A stretch of 64,000 nucleotides of DNA, from positions 143,817 through 207,816 of the forward strand of contig JAHDEG010000005.1 in the NCBI GenBank assembly GCA_020628935.1, in the 5' to 3' direction. Every line of letters begins with the position of its first letter. The stretch's first letter is position 1. Source of the stretch: Flavobacteriales bacterium (GTDB lineage: Bacteria; Bacteroidota; Bacteroidia; Flavobacteriales_G; JALEGO01). Positions 18,484 to 27,493 of the stretch are shown piece after piece. Under the pieces are notes generated by a model, which was not told the origin of the DNA, did not search any database, and saw only the letters and a program-made list of their open reading frames with translations. Both the position numbers and the translations under genes were made by a program.

Positions 18484-20583
18484 TTAATTGTAAGTTGGTA
18501 GAAAAGAATAGTCACGAGCATATTCCATCATTTGCTCTGTAAATCCGTAAGGATATTCAATTTTAACATCAACAATTTTGTCTTCATCGTTTTTAATTGG
18601 AACCAGTCTTGGGTTAATAAAACCTGAGTACGGTGCTATATGAAGTTTTTCGTAACGTTCAAGAATTTCAGCATGTAAATTTGCGTCAACCTGAACTCCA
18701 TAGTTTTCTACAAGAGCTTTTCCAGCTTCTCCATCACCTTCAGATTTTATTCTTTGCACTTCAGTTAATAACTCTCCAAAAAGGCTTCTTAGTTTATCGT
18801 AGTCATTTATTACAAAGAATGTTTTTCCTTCTTTTTTTATTTTTTCAATTACGTTGTCTTCTTTTCCTTTTTCATAAGCCCACATTGCAATCATTTGGCG
18901 ATTACGCATGTGATCCTCCTCTAAAACTTCACCTTTTTTTAATCTTGTAAGTTGAGTTAGTAATCCGTTTCTAATATAATCGTCATAAGCTGCTTTACCG
19001 TATTCTAAAGACTCCATTACACCAAGATCAATTAATTTTTTATCCATTAAGTAATAAAGTGCTACTAAATCGGCTCTAGCTTCTTCTAGTGTAGAAGCAT
19101 AGTTCTTTAGAGTTTGATCTGGCGTGCCAACACCATCATTAATTTTACCAGAGGCATGACCAATTACTTCATGCATATCGGTATGTAAGATATCGGCATA
19201 GTTTCCGTATTTTTTGGTTCTTTCCAATTCCTCTTTAGAAGATGTAAACTCTTTTAAAAATCCAGAGCCAGACTTAGACATGTCATAAGCATGAACAATA
19301 TTTCCAAGTTGTACTGACTTAGAACCATGGTTAGACCTAATCCAATTTGAATTTGGTAAATTTATACCAATTGGTGTGCTAGGTGAAGCATCTCCAGCCT
19401 CAACTACAACTGTAATAACTTTTGCAGAAATACCTTTTACATTTTTCTTTTTGTGCTCGTCCATTATAGGAGAGTTATCTTCAAACCACTGTGCTTCATT
19501 ACCAATGGTAGATATTCTTTTTGATGCCTCTTTATCTTTTATAGAAACTACAGACTCAAATGATCCTCTTTTTCCGATAGGATCGTTGTAAACTTCAATA
19601 AAGCCATTTACTACGTCAATTGTTGAATTTACATCATTAACCCAAGCGATGTTGTATTCATCAAATGTTCTTAAATCTCCTGTTTCATAATACTCAATTA
19701 ATTTTTCTAAAGCTCTGGCTTGAGCTGGCTCCTTAGTTATTGCTTGAGCTTTTTCTAGCCAAAAAACTATTTTTTCGATTGCTTCAGTATACATACCATC
19801 AACCTTCCAAACTTTTTCAATTATTTTACCATCCTCTTTAACAAGCTTACTATTTAAACCATAAGAAATAGGTTTGTTGTCATTTCTATCTCTTAGGTTT
19901 TCGTAAAATGCTTCAACTTCGTTTTGAGTAACTCCTTCATAAAAGTTTACTGCAGAGTTTGTAATCACATCAATATCCGGACTTTTATTCACCTTCTTAA
20001 AATTGCTATCCATATTAAAAATAACATCAGTGATTTTTGCAATAAATTCTGCTTTAGATTCTCCTTTTACCATTGGAAAACCTTCCTCTGATGAATTCGC
20101 TAATAACTCATCTGTAAAAAACTCTTTTGAGAATTCTGGTTCAATTTTAGTGTTCTGGTAATGGTGATGAATACCGTTAGAAAACCAAACTCTTTTTAAA
20201 TAAATCATAAAGTTTTTGTATTGGTCTGTATTTTTGTCGCCAGTATATGTGGATGCAATATTCTCTAGCGTTCTTCTTAGAGCTAAATTATGCTTAAAAT
20301 TTTGATCCCATAAAATGTCTCTGCCGCTTAAGGCAGCTTGGTATAGGTAATAAAGTCTTACTTTTTCATTTTTGGTTAATTCTTCAAAACCAGGAACATC
20401 ATAACGTAAAACTCTTAAGTCAGCAAATTGCTCTGTTTGATATGCAAAGCCCGAATCATTACCTTGTTCAGTAATTTCAGCTTCTGTTACTGTTGCCGTT
20501 TTATCGTTTTTACTATTTGAGCAACTAATAATTGCTAGTGAAAACATAAATGAACTTAATACTACTTTAGGGAAACTATTCAT
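18484..20583 (-). CDS. Dipeptidyl-peptidase III (M49 zinc metallopeptidase), lipoprotein
   Basis: A 699-residue enzyme that removes dipeptides from peptide N-termini. The M49 zinc motif is present as HEVIGH (residues 471-476) with the downstream glutamate motif EEARAD near 500-505. The signal peptide ends in a lipobox with the acceptor Cys at residue 21 (IISCSN), so it should be anchored in a membrane, unlike the cytosolic eukaryotic DPP III. Length is typical for the bacterial family, and the C-terminal half (NGLLTQLTRL, YGFTEQMMEYARDYSFLP) is characteristic. It has its own upstream region of about 150 bp shared with the divergent small ORF at 20734. Confidence 0.92.
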   Translation of the reverse strand: MNSFPKVVLSSFMFSLAIISCSNSKNDKTATVTEAEITEQGNDSGFAYQTEQFADLRVLRYDVPGFEELTKNEKVRLYYLYQAALSGRDILWDQNFKHNLALRRTLENIASTYTGDKNTDQYKNFMIYLKRVWFSNGIHHHYQNTKIEPEFSKEFFTDELLANSSEEGFPMVKGESKAEFIAKITDVIFNMDSNFKKVNKSPDIDVITNSAVNFYEGVTQNEVEAFYENLRDRNDNKPISYGLNSKLVKEDGKIIEKVWKVDGMYTEAIEKIVFWLEKAQAITKEPAQARALEKLIEYYETGDLRTFDEYNIAWVNDVNSTIDVVNGFIEVYNDPIGKRGSFESVVSIKDKEASKRISTIGNEAQWFEDNSPIMDEHKKKNVKGISAKVITVVVEAGDASPSTPIGINLPNSNWIRSNHGSKSVQLGNIVHAYDMSKSGSGFLKEFTSSKEELERTKKYGNYADILHTDMHEVIGHASGKINDGVGTPDQTLKNYASTLEEARADLVALYYLMDKKLIDLGVMESLEYGKAAYDDYIRNGLLTQLTRLKKGEVLEEDHMRNRQMIAMWAYEKGKEDNVIEKIKKEGKTFFVINDYDKLRSLFGELLTEVQRIKSEGDGEAGKALVENYGVQVDANLHAEILERYEKLHIAPYSGFINPRLVPIKNDEDKIVDVKIEYPYGFTEQMMEYARDYSFLPTYN

Positions 20584-20733
20584 TATAATTTATTTTAATA
20601 TGCGAATATACATATTTTACCTCTTATCTTTATTTTAACACCGTTTAGTAATTGTTAAGTTACATTATCTAAGTGTTTTACTGATTGGGTGTAATAATTG
20701 TTGATATTTATTAGAACTACAAAAACTATTACT

Positions 20734-20862
20734 ATGATGAACAAAAAACTTGTATCTAAAGTAGAAGAGGTATTTAAAGCGAACACTAATAAAATTTGCA
20801 ATATGTTAATTTTAACCACTACCAAATCAGAAAAAGTTGCTTTTAAGGTATATTTAAATTAA
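20734..20862 (+). CDS. Possible small protein of 42 residues
   Basis: A short reading frame, MMNKKLVSKVEEVFKAN... ending FKVYLN, lies alone between DPP III (divergent) and the START-like pair. It has a basic amphipathic N-terminal half and a short hydrophobic patch (CNMLILTTT). An ATG doublet and an A-rich leader precede it, and 40 bp separate it from the next gene on the same strand. No motif or export signal is visible. Its last residues loosely resemble the end of the 53-residue frame at 8658-8819, but not enough to call a family. Confidence 0.4.
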   Translation: MMNKKLVSKVEEVFKANTNKICNMLILTTTKSEKVAFKVYLN

Positions 20863-20902
20863 TACCATTTAAGTATGCTCTTTTCTTTATTATAATTGTA
20901 GC

Positions 20903-21559
20903 ATGTATTATTCACTGCTTGTATTATTTATTTTTTTAGGTGTTAATAACTTAGGTGCTCAAGAAATATTTGAGAATCTTGCGGATAAAAAGTGGGTAAA
21001 GAAATATGATGCAGAAGGCTTATTAATTTTTGTAAATGAAAACTGCCCTAAGGGTAAAACAGAATTAAAAGCAGAGATTGTAATTGATAAAGACTGTAGT
21101 TTAGCTATAAATGAACTAAAGCCAAAATCTTCTAATGCTTATTGGATGTATATGATTGAAGAAGCAAAGGTTTTAAATAGTCCCTCCTCAACTAAAACAA
21201 TTATGTGGTACGAAATTGATATGCCTTGGCCAATTTCTAACCAAGATATTGTTACTACATCTGTTTTTTCTGTCAAAAAAAATGGAGATGTTATTTTGTA
21301 TTCTAAAGCAACACCTAATGCTTATCAAAGTAAAGGTTTTGAGCGGATAAATTATTCTGAAGATTACTACTTATTTACTTTTGTTAATGATAATAAGTGT
21401 AAGATTGAATACGGATCAAGAGCTGGTAATGATGGTTATCCTGAATGGATGATTAACCTTTTTATAACTGATTTACCTAAAAAAAACCTTAATAATTTAA
21501 AAGATAGATGTCTTAATATGGAGACTAAACAACAAGATTTAAACTGGCTTTATAAATGA
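20903..21559 (+). CDS. Secreted START-like (SRPBCC fold) protein, first of a tandem pair
   Basis: A 218-residue protein with an N-terminal signal peptide (MYYSLLVLFIFLGVNNLGAQ). The rest matches the outline of a START lipid-binding domain: KWVKKYDAEGLLIFV, a central WYEIDMPWPISNQDIV, which is the position of the WPxxxRD motif, and YPEWMINLFITDLPKK leading to the C-terminal helix that closes the pocket. START-like folds hold a hydrophobic ligand, so a periplasmic lipid or sterol-like ligand is possible, but none is known. The gene's TGA overlaps the ATG of the next gene (ATGA at 21556-21559), so the two are translated together. Confidence 0.75.
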   Translation: MYYSLLVLFIFLGVNNLGAQEIFENLADKKWVKKYDAEGLLIFVNENCPKGKTELKAEIVIDKDCSLAINELKPKSSNAYWMYMIEEAKVLNSPSSTKTIMWYEIDMPWPISNQDIVTTSVFSVKKNGDVILYSKATPNAYQSKGFERINYSEDYYLFTFVNDNKCKIEYGSRAGNDGYPEWMINLFITDLPKKNLNNLKDRCLNMETKQQDLNWLYK

Positions 21560-22230
21560 TTAGATTAACTTTACTGCTTTGTTTTGTATTAATTAATTCT
21601 AATACATTTTCTCAAAATATAATTCCTCAAGAAACCACTAAGAAGTGGGAGGAAAAATTCAAAAAGAACGGTGTTCTAGGCTGGGTAAATACAACCTGTC
21701 CTGATGATCATTTAGAAGTAAAAGCAACTGTAACTATACCAAGGCATTGTAGTGTTGTTTTAAATGAATTGAATAATGTTACAACACATTCTGATTGGAT
21801 GTTTATGATTTCAGAGTCAAAAGTAATTAAATCTATATCATCTTTAAAAACGATAAATTGGTATTATTTAGATTTTCCTTGGCCAGTTTCAAACCAAGAT
21901 ATTGTGTCTGAAATTTCCTTCTCAAAGTACTCTTCTAATCAATTATTGTTTAAAACAGTAGCTTCTCCAGATTCATACGTTGATAAAGGATTGAAGAGAG
22001 TCAAATACTCTGATAACTATTATTTACTTACTCAAGTAGAAAGTAATTCTAGTTCTTGTCTAGTAGAGTTTGGAGCTAAAACTCGTAAAATTGGTATTCC
22101 CGATTGGTTGACTTTTACCTTTACAAATGAGGTGCCCGAGTCTAATTTAACTGGGTTAAAAAAGCAGTGCGAAAATTCAAATGAAGACTACTATAACTAC
22201 GATTGGTTAGGCTTTACATTGGACTGGTAA
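21556..22230 (+). CDS. Secreted START-like protein, second of a tandem pair
   Basis: A 224-residue paralogue of the preceding gene, with its own signal peptide (ending NTFSQ) and the same landmarks in the same order: KKWEEKFKKNGVLGWVN, a Cys near residue 50 (NTTCPD), WYYLDFPWPVSNQDIV, and IPDWLTFTFTNEVPESNL. Both copies keep two conserved cysteines in the N-terminal part (NENCPK/NTTCPD and KDCSLAINEL/RHCSVVLNEL) that could form a disulfide. The two copies are diverged, so this is an old duplication. Its stop faces the stop of hemB across 11 bp with no hairpin. Confidence 0.75.
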   Translation: MIRLTLLLCFVLINSNTFSQNIIPQETTKKWEEKFKKNGVLGWVNTTCPDDHLEVKATVTIPRHCSVVLNELNNVTTHSDWMFMISESKVIKSISSLKTINWYYLDFPWPVSNQDIVSEISFSKYSSNQLLFKTVASPDSYVDKGLKRVKYSDNYYLLTQVESNSSSCLVEFGAKTRKIGIPDWLTFTFTNEVPESNLTGLKKQCENSNEDYYNYDWLGFTLDW

Positions 22231-22241
22231 TTCTTTAAAAG

Positions 22242-23213
22242 CTATTTTCTTAAATTTTGCAAGTATTGTTTGGCAAAATAAGTTATAATAGCATCTGCAC
22301 CAGCTCTTTTTATGCAAGTTAAAGACTCACTAATTCCTTGTTCTAAATTTATCCAGCCATTATTGGCTGAAGCTGAAATCATGGCGCACTCACCGCTAAC
22401 TTGATAAGCAGATACAGGTAAGGTGGTTTCATTCTTCACTTCTCTTATAATATCTAAATATAGCATTGCGGGTTTTACCATTAAAAAATCTGCGCCTTCT
22501 TGCTCATCTAAAAGGGCTTCTTTAATAGCTTCTAATCTATTAGAAGGGTCCATTTGGTACGTTTTTTTATCTCCTGCTTTTGGAGCGGACTCTAAGGCGT
22601 CTCTAAATGGTCCGTACAAGGCACTTGCGTACTTTGCCGAGTATGACATTATAGATGTTTCAGTAAACCCTTCATTATCTAATGCTTCTCTAATAAACTG
22701 TACTCTCCCATCCATCATGTCTGATGGGCCAATCATATCAATACCTGCGTTTGCTTGAGCAATACTCATCTTGCCTAATATATCAAGTGTTTCATCATTT
22801 AAGATTTTTCCATTCTCCACAAATCCATCATGCCCATCGGAGCTATAAGGATCCATAGCAACGTCACTAATTAAGTTTACTTCAGGAAATGTTTCTTTAA
22901 TTTTTCTGATATATTGTAAATAGAAGTTTTTATCTGAATAACTATAACTAGCTATTTTGTCTTTTAAATTTTCTTGAACTGCCGGAAACAGTATAAAAGA
23001 TTGTAAGCCCAACTCAATACATTCTTCAATTTCTTTAAGTGCTGTGTCAATAGAGTAGCGGTATGTTCCTTGCAAGGATTTTATTTCGCGTTTAATATTA
23101 TTTCCATCCTCTAAAAATAAAGGGAAGATTAAATCATTTGCTGTAACTTGAGTTTCTTTAACAAGAGAACGTATTGCCTTTGATTTTCTATTTCTTCTTG
23201 GTCTAATTAACAT
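22242..23213 (-). CDS. hemB: Delta-aminolevulinic acid dehydratase (porphobilinogen synthase)
   Basis: A 323-residue cytoplasmic enzyme that joins two 5-aminolevulinate molecules in haem synthesis. The two active-site lysines are visible: Lys194 in YSAKYAS and Lys247 in MVKPAML. The metal-site segment is DVAMDPYSSDGHDG (117-130), with Asp in place of the Cys triad of zinc enzymes, so it should belong to the magnesium-type subgroup. MIGPSDMMDGR (160-170) is a hallmark. Its start lies inside the end of the upstream epimerase gene (11-bp overlap), so the epimerase and hemB, and probably the SDR, form one transcript. Confidence 0.96.
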   Translation of the reverse strand: MLIRPRRNRKSKAIRSLVKETQVTANDLIFPLFLEDGNNIKREIKSLQGTYRYSIDTALKEIEECIELGLQSFILFPAVQENLKDKIASYSYSDKNFYLQYIRKIKETFPEVNLISDVAMDPYSSDGHDGFVENGKILNDETLDILGKMSIAQANAGIDMIGPSDMMDGRVQFIREALDNEGFTETSIMSYSAKYASALYGPFRDALESAPKAGDKKTYQMDPSNRLEAIKEALLDEQEGADFLMVKPAMLYLDIIREVKNETTLPVSAYQVSGECAMISASANNGWINLEQGISESLTCIKRAGADAIITYFAKQYLQNLRK

Positions 23214-24171
23214 AATCTTTGTTTTGCTCTATGAAGTAGTCAAAGGTTTCTTTAGTAGTTTTTTGTGGGGTGTAAGCAAATTCATTCTTTAATTTATCGT
23301 TTAATAAAACAGGTCTGTACTGTATAAATGAAATAGCTATTGGTCCATGTTTACTTAGTTTTAGAGGATGAAGGATTGTGAATGCTCCTTTAAGTAACCC
23401 AGGAGGTATGCTCATTGTTTTTTTACCTAAAATTTTTGCTACCTCTTGCATAGAGAGTGAACCGTCTCCTGCTATATTATACACTCCTTTTTTCCCATCC
23501 TTACAAGCCTTTAATAAAATTTGGCTCAGGTCTTGATCCCAAATAAATACAAACGGACTTTTATACCCTTTTAAACAAAGAATTTTCTTTTTGGTGAATA
23601 AGTCTGTTATTAAATTTCTTGTTGTACTTCCTAAAATGGTGCCTGTTCTAAAAACATATACTTCGAAATTGGGGTTTTTAGCTTGAATATCTTGTAGGTA
23701 TTCGTCCACTAATTTTTTATGATAAGCATATGGTACTTCACGATTTCCGTTTGTAGGATCGGTTTCTACTAACCATTTATCTACATTTTCAGGGTAGTAT
23801 CCATAGGCTGCACCGCTTGAAGTGGTAATAAACTTTTTGCAACCATGTTTTAAGGCGTATTCAACCAATTTCTTGCTTCCGTTTACATCAACATCGTATT
23901 CTAAATCTCTATCGGCATTATCTGCCGAACTCAATATAGCAGCTAGGTGTACAATAATGTTGATGTTATTGTTTTTAATAATGTTCTCTACTTCGTTAGA
24001 TCTAATATCGCATGCATAGTAGGTTACCCCAGAAATCTTATTATTTGCTTCCCTTAAATCCATCGCTACAATTTTATCAAAGGTTTTTCCTTGTTCTTGT
24101 AGGCAAGTTTTTAAAAAGAGGCTGCCAATATAACCTTGGGCTCCTGTAATTAGTACGTTTTTTAATTCCAT
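23203..24171 (-). CDS. NAD-dependent epimerase/dehydratase family protein
   Basis: A 322-residue extended SDR protein. The Rossmann motif TGAQGYIGSLF is at residues 10-20, the catalytic Ser lies in FITTSSGAAYG (near 115-125), and the YxxxK pair is in YAYHKKLVDEYL (near 148-159). The substrate is likely a nucleotide sugar or a hydroxy-acid derivative, but nothing in the sequence fixes it. It starts 6 bp after the stop of the SDR gene upstream and overlaps hemB downstream. Confidence 0.85.
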   Translation of the reverse strand: MELKNVLITGAQGYIGSLFLKTCLQEQGKTFDKIVAMDLREANNKISGVTYYACDIRSNEVENIIKNNNINIIVHLAAILSSADNADRDLEYDVDVNGSKKLVEYALKHGCKKFITTSSGAAYGYYPENVDKWLVETDPTNGNREVPYAYHKKLVDEYLQDIQAKNPNFEVYVFRTGTILGSTTRNLITDLFTKKKILCLKGYKSPFVFIWDQDLSQILLKACKDGKKGVYNIAGDGSLSMQEVAKILGKKTMSIPPGLLKGAFTILHPLKLSKHGPIAISFIQYRPVLLNDKLKNEFAYTPQKTTKETFDYFIEQNKDYVN

Positions 24172-24177
24172 AATCGT

Positions 24178-24963
24178 TTATAAACAAACAGTTCTGCCCC
24201 CATCAACAGGTACATTAATTCCTGTAATATAACTTGCAGCTGGTGAGGCTAAAAAAGCGACTGCATTTGCTATTTCTTCAGGCTCAGCAAATCGAGCCAA
24301 CGGGATTTGACTTTTCATTTGATCTGCAACTTTAGTTTCCTCCACATTAAGTTTTTTAGACTTATTTTCAATAATTGAGGTTAAACGTTCTGTGCCGGTA
24401 GCTCCAGGTAATACATTATTAACTGTGATTTGGTGCTTACCAACTTCATTAGCTAATGTTTTTGCCCAATTAGCAACAGCGCCTCTAATGGTATTTGAAA
24501 CCCCTAAACCTTTTAATGGTGCTTTAACTGAGGTAGAAATTATATTTATTATCCTTCCATAGCCTTCTTTTTTCATGCTTTCTAAAGTGAGTAGGGCTAA
24601 TTTATGGTTGCATATTAAATGACTATTAAATGCATTCAAAAATTCAATCTCTTTAGCTGAAGATATTTCACCAGCCGGAGGACCACCTGTATTATTTATT
24701 AAAATATGAATTGGATTTGTTTTTAAGAGCTTACTTACTTCTTTGTCAATAGTTTCTGGCTTTGAGAAATCGCAAACTATATAACTGTGTCTTTGATCTT
24801 TGGTACAAGGTATTTGTGTAAGTGCTTCCCTAAGCTTGTTCTCATTTCGAGCACAAAGCACAATATTAGCACCTAAATTGGCTAATGCCTTTGCGCTAGC
24901 AAAGCCTATACCTTGGTTGCTACCACAAACAAGAGCCGTTTTATTTGAAAGATTTAAGTTCAT
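24178..24963 (-). CDS. SDR-family oxidoreductase-like protein lacking the YxxxK pair
   Basis: The frame opens at 24996, but the Rossmann strand starts right after ATG 24963 (MNLNLSNKTALVCGSNQGIG), giving 261 residues. The cofactor motif GSNQGIG (14-20), the NNTGG segment (90-94) and the C-terminal PVDGG are normal. At the place of the catalytic Tyr-x-x-x-Lys the sequence is SNTIR (Ser156, Arg160), so the usual proton relay is missing. A subfamily with LSNTLR-type motifs exists among proteins labelled 3-oxoacyl-ACP reductase; I recall it without a firm function. The gene is divergent from 3-hydroxyanthranilate dioxygenase, and such SDRs often accompany kynurenine-pathway genes in Bacteroidota, so a role there is a reasonable inference. 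Confidence 0.78.
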   Translation of the reverse strand: MNLNLSNKTALVCGSNQGIGFASAKALANLGANIVLCARNENKLREALTQIPCTKDQRHSYIVCDFSKPETIDKEVSKLLKTNPIHILINNTGGPPAGEISSAKEIEFLNAFNSHLICNHKLALLTLESMKKEGYGRIINIISTSVKAPLKGLGVSNTIRGAVANWAKTLANEVGKHQITVNNVLPGATGTERLTSIIENKSKKLNVEETKVADQMKSQIPLARFAEPEEIANAVAFLASPAASYITGINVPVDGGRTVCL

Positions 24964-25081
24964 TTGGCAAAAATCGATAAATGCTTTTACTTTCAAAAAT
25001 TTATTTGATTTAATAACATATTCAATCGATGGGGATTGTTTACTATTTGATATGTACTTAACTTTAATCTAAAATTTTTCT

Positions 25082-25606
25082 ATGCCCATTCAAAAGCCTT
25101 TTAATTTTAAAAAATGGATAGATGATCATCGAGATGTGCTAAAACCACCAGTTGGTAATAAACAGGTGTTTTACGACACTGATTTTATAATAATGGTGGT
25201 TGGAGGGCCAAATGCACGAAAAGATTATCATTATAATGAAGGAGAGGAATTTTTTTATCAATTAGAAGGAGATATAATAGTCAAAATTCAAGAGGAAGGA
25301 AAAGCAGTTGAAGTACCAATTAACGAGGGTGATATTTTTTTGCTTCCTCCTAATATTCCTCACTCACCTATTCGTTCTGAAAATTCTATAGGATTAGTAA
25401 TTGAACGAAAAAGAAAAGTAGGGGAGAAGGATGGATTGATGTGGTTTTGTGATTTGTGCAACAATAAGTTACATGAAGTGTTTTTTCCGTTAACAAGTAT
25501 TGAAAATGATTTTATTCTGGAGTTTAAAAAGTTTTACGCTTCAAAAGATTTAAGAACTTGTGATAAGTGTAATACAGTAATGGAGGTCGATAAACGGTTT
25601 GTATAA
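25082..25606 (+). CDS. 3-hydroxyanthranilate 3,4-dioxygenase
   Basis: A 174-residue non-haem Fe(II) dioxygenase that opens the ring of 3-hydroxyanthranilate in the kynurenine route from tryptophan to quinolinate and NAD. The cupin metal ligands His50, Glu56 and His94 are in place ([20 protein letters not shown]). The bacterial form carries a second, rubredoxin-like iron site at the C-terminus, here Cys123/Cys126 (WFCDLC) and Cys160/Cys163 (RTCDKC). No other kynurenine-pathway enzyme is in the window. It is followed 11 bp later by glyA on the same strand. Confidence 0.95.
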   Translation: MPIQKPFNFKKWIDDHRDVLKPPVGNKQVFYDTDFIIMVVGGPNARKDYHYNEGEEFFYQLEGDIIVKIQEEGKAVEVPINEGDIFLLPPNIPHSPIRSENSIGLVIERKRKVGEKDGLMWFCDLCNNKLHEVFFPLTSIENDFILEFKKFYASKDLRTCDKCNTVMEVDKRFV

Positions 25607-25617
25607 AAATAGATTTT

Positions 25618-26886
25618 ATGAAAGATCAAATAATCTTTGATTTAATTAATCAAGAAAAAAAACGTCAGGTTGAAGGTATCGAGTTGATAGCTTCCGAAAA
25701 TTTTGTAAGCGATCAAGTTATGCAGGCTATGGGCTCTGTTTTAACGAATAAATATGCGGAAGGATTGCCTAATAAAAGGTACTACGGAGGATGTGAATTT
25801 GTTGATCAGATTGAACAATTGGCTATCGATAGATTAAAAGAATTGTTTGGGGCTGAATGGGTAAATGTGCAACCACATTCAGGTGCTCAAGCTAATGCCG
25901 CAGTAATGTTAGCTTGTTTAAAGCCAGGAGATACTATTTTAGGCTTTGATCTTTCACATGGAGGACATTTAACGCATGGATCAACGGTAAATTTTTCTGG
26001 TAAATTATATAAACCAACATTTTATGGTGTCAGTCAAGAAACAGGGCTCATTGATTACGATGCTTTTGAAGTAACTGCACGTAAAGAAAAACCTAAAATG
26101 ATTATTTGTGGAGCTTCTGCGTATTCTAGAGATTGGGATTATGCACGTATGCGAAAAGTATCAGATGAAGTTGGTGCATTGTTACTAGCCGATATCTCTC
26201 ACCCTGCAGGTTTAATTGCAAAGGGATTATTAAACGATCCGTTATTTCATTGTCATATAGTTACTTCCACTACACACAAAACACTGCGTGGTCCGAGAGG
26301 TGGAATAATAATGATAGGAAAAGATTTTTTAAACCCTTTCGGAATTACTACCAAAAAAGGAGCAGTTCGAAAAATGAGCTCACTGTTAGACTCAGCAGTG
26401 TTTCCAGGGACTCAAGGAGGACCTTTAGAACATATAATAGCAGCAAAGGCAGTTGCATTTGGCGAAGCATTAACACCTGATTTTAAAAAGTATAGTAATC
26501 AGGTTATCAAAAATGCTCAGGTAATGGCTAATGAATTCGTAAATAGAGGTTATAAAGTTATTTCAGGTGGAACTGATAACCACTCAATGCTGATTGATTT
26601 GCGAAGTAAATCAGTTACTGGTAAGCAGGCAGAGTTTGCTTTGGGACTAGCAGATATTACGGTTAATAAAAACATGGTGCCCTTTGATACTGAAACACCA
26701 ACGATTACTTCAGGTATGCGTTTAGGTACTCCAGCCATTACTACAAGAGGTATTAATGAGAGCGAAGTTTCAATAATGGTAGAATTAATTGATCGTGTAC
26801 TTTCAAATTTTGATTCAAAAAACGTACTTTTGGAGGTAAAAGGGAATGTAAATAATATGATGCAAAATTTACCGCTATTTATATAA
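25618..26886 (+). CDS. glyA: Serine hydroxymethyltransferase
   Basis: A 422-residue PLP enzyme that converts serine and tetrahydrofolate to glycine and methylene-tetrahydrofolate. Visible landmarks are [12 protein letters not shown] (20-31), [15 protein letters not shown] (43-57), [10 protein letters not shown] with the PLP-stacking region, and [15 protein letters not shown] with the PLP lysine in THKTLRGP near residue 222. The C-terminus is normal (GTPAITTRG). It sits 11 bp behind the dioxygenase gene. I see no glycine riboswitch or other structured leader in front. Confidence 0.96.
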   Translation: MKDQIIFDLINQEKKRQVEGIELIASENFVSDQVMQAMGSVLTNKYAEGLPNKRYYGGCEFVDQIEQLAIDRLKELFGAEWVNVQPHSGAQANAAVMLACLKPGDTILGFDLSHGGHLTHGSTVNFSGKLYKPTFYGVSQETGLIDYDAFEVTARKEKPKMIICGASAYSRDWDYARMRKVSDEVGALLLADISHPAGLIAKGLLNDPLFHCHIVTSTTHKTLRGPRGGIIMIGKDFLNPFGITTKKGAVRKMSSLLDSAVFPGTQGGPLEHIIAAKAVAFGEALTPDFKKYSNQVIKNAQVMANEFVNRGYKVISGGTDNHSMLIDLRSKSVTGKQAEFALGLADITVNKNMVPFDTETPTITSGMRLGTPAITTRGINESEVSIMVELIDRVLSNFDSKNVLLEVKGNVNNMMQNLPLFI

Positions 26887-26895
26887 TTTTTTACT

Positions 26896-27399
26896 ATGAG
26901 ACTTAATATTATTGTTGTTTTATTTGTTTTTTTTGGTTCAATTTCTTCCTTTTTTGCTTCAGATTTTATTTTCAGAGATGATAAAATAGTTCTAAAGCTT
27001 GGAGATAATGAGGAGTATATAGGTGGGCTTTCTTTCGCTCCTAGTGTAAGCGAAATTTCTCAGGCAGTTAATCAAGCTCTCTGGAATGAGGATAGCACAG
27101 CTGTTATACTAAGCATTATTGGCAAAAATGAAACAAGTGTAGTTGGTTTTGTGAAATCAAACGAAGATGATATTTTTTTGTTTTTTGATGCCAGTGATGT
27201 TGAAATTTCCAACCTTAAAAAAATCGGACACTCAAGGACTTACTTTAATAAAGTAGAAACTTTAGGTATTAGTTGGGATGCCAGATATCCGGGTAAAATA
27301 ATTCAAATAAGAACTCAAGCGTGGGACAAGGCTGGTCAAAGATTTACTATGTACAATGAGCGAAAATTTGACGTAAGAGGAAACATGGTAGAATACTAA
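26896..27399 (+). CDS. Hypothetical secreted protein
   Basis: A 167-residue protein with an N-terminal signal peptide (hydrophobic up to about residue 22, FFAS). The mature part is beta-rich and acidic, with conserved-looking stretches GGLSFAPSVSEISQAVNQAL and WDARYPGKIIQIRTQAWDKAG (short keys: WDARYPGKII, AWDKAGQRF). I recognise no family. It begins 9 bp after glyA on the same strand and could be read from the same transcript. A role cannot be suggested from context. Confidence 0.6.
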   Translation: MRLNIIVVLFVFFGSISSFFASDFIFRDDKIVLKLGDNEEYIGGLSFAPSVSEISQAVNQALWNEDSTAVILSIIGKNETSVVGFVKSNEDDIFLFFDASDVEISNLKKIGHSRTYFNKVETLGISWDARYPGKIIQIRTQAWDKAGQRFTMYNERKFDVRGNMVEY

Positions 27400-27493
27400 C
27401 ATGCTATCTCGTCTTACTTAACATTAATTTGGAAGTTAGGTGTTTAAGACCTACTTACAATCTAACTAATTTTGAACTTCAATTAATCCTAAA

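Noticed and set aside
25607-25617. Riboswitch in front of glyA
   Set aside because: Only 11 bases separate it from the previous gene, leaving no room for an aptamer.
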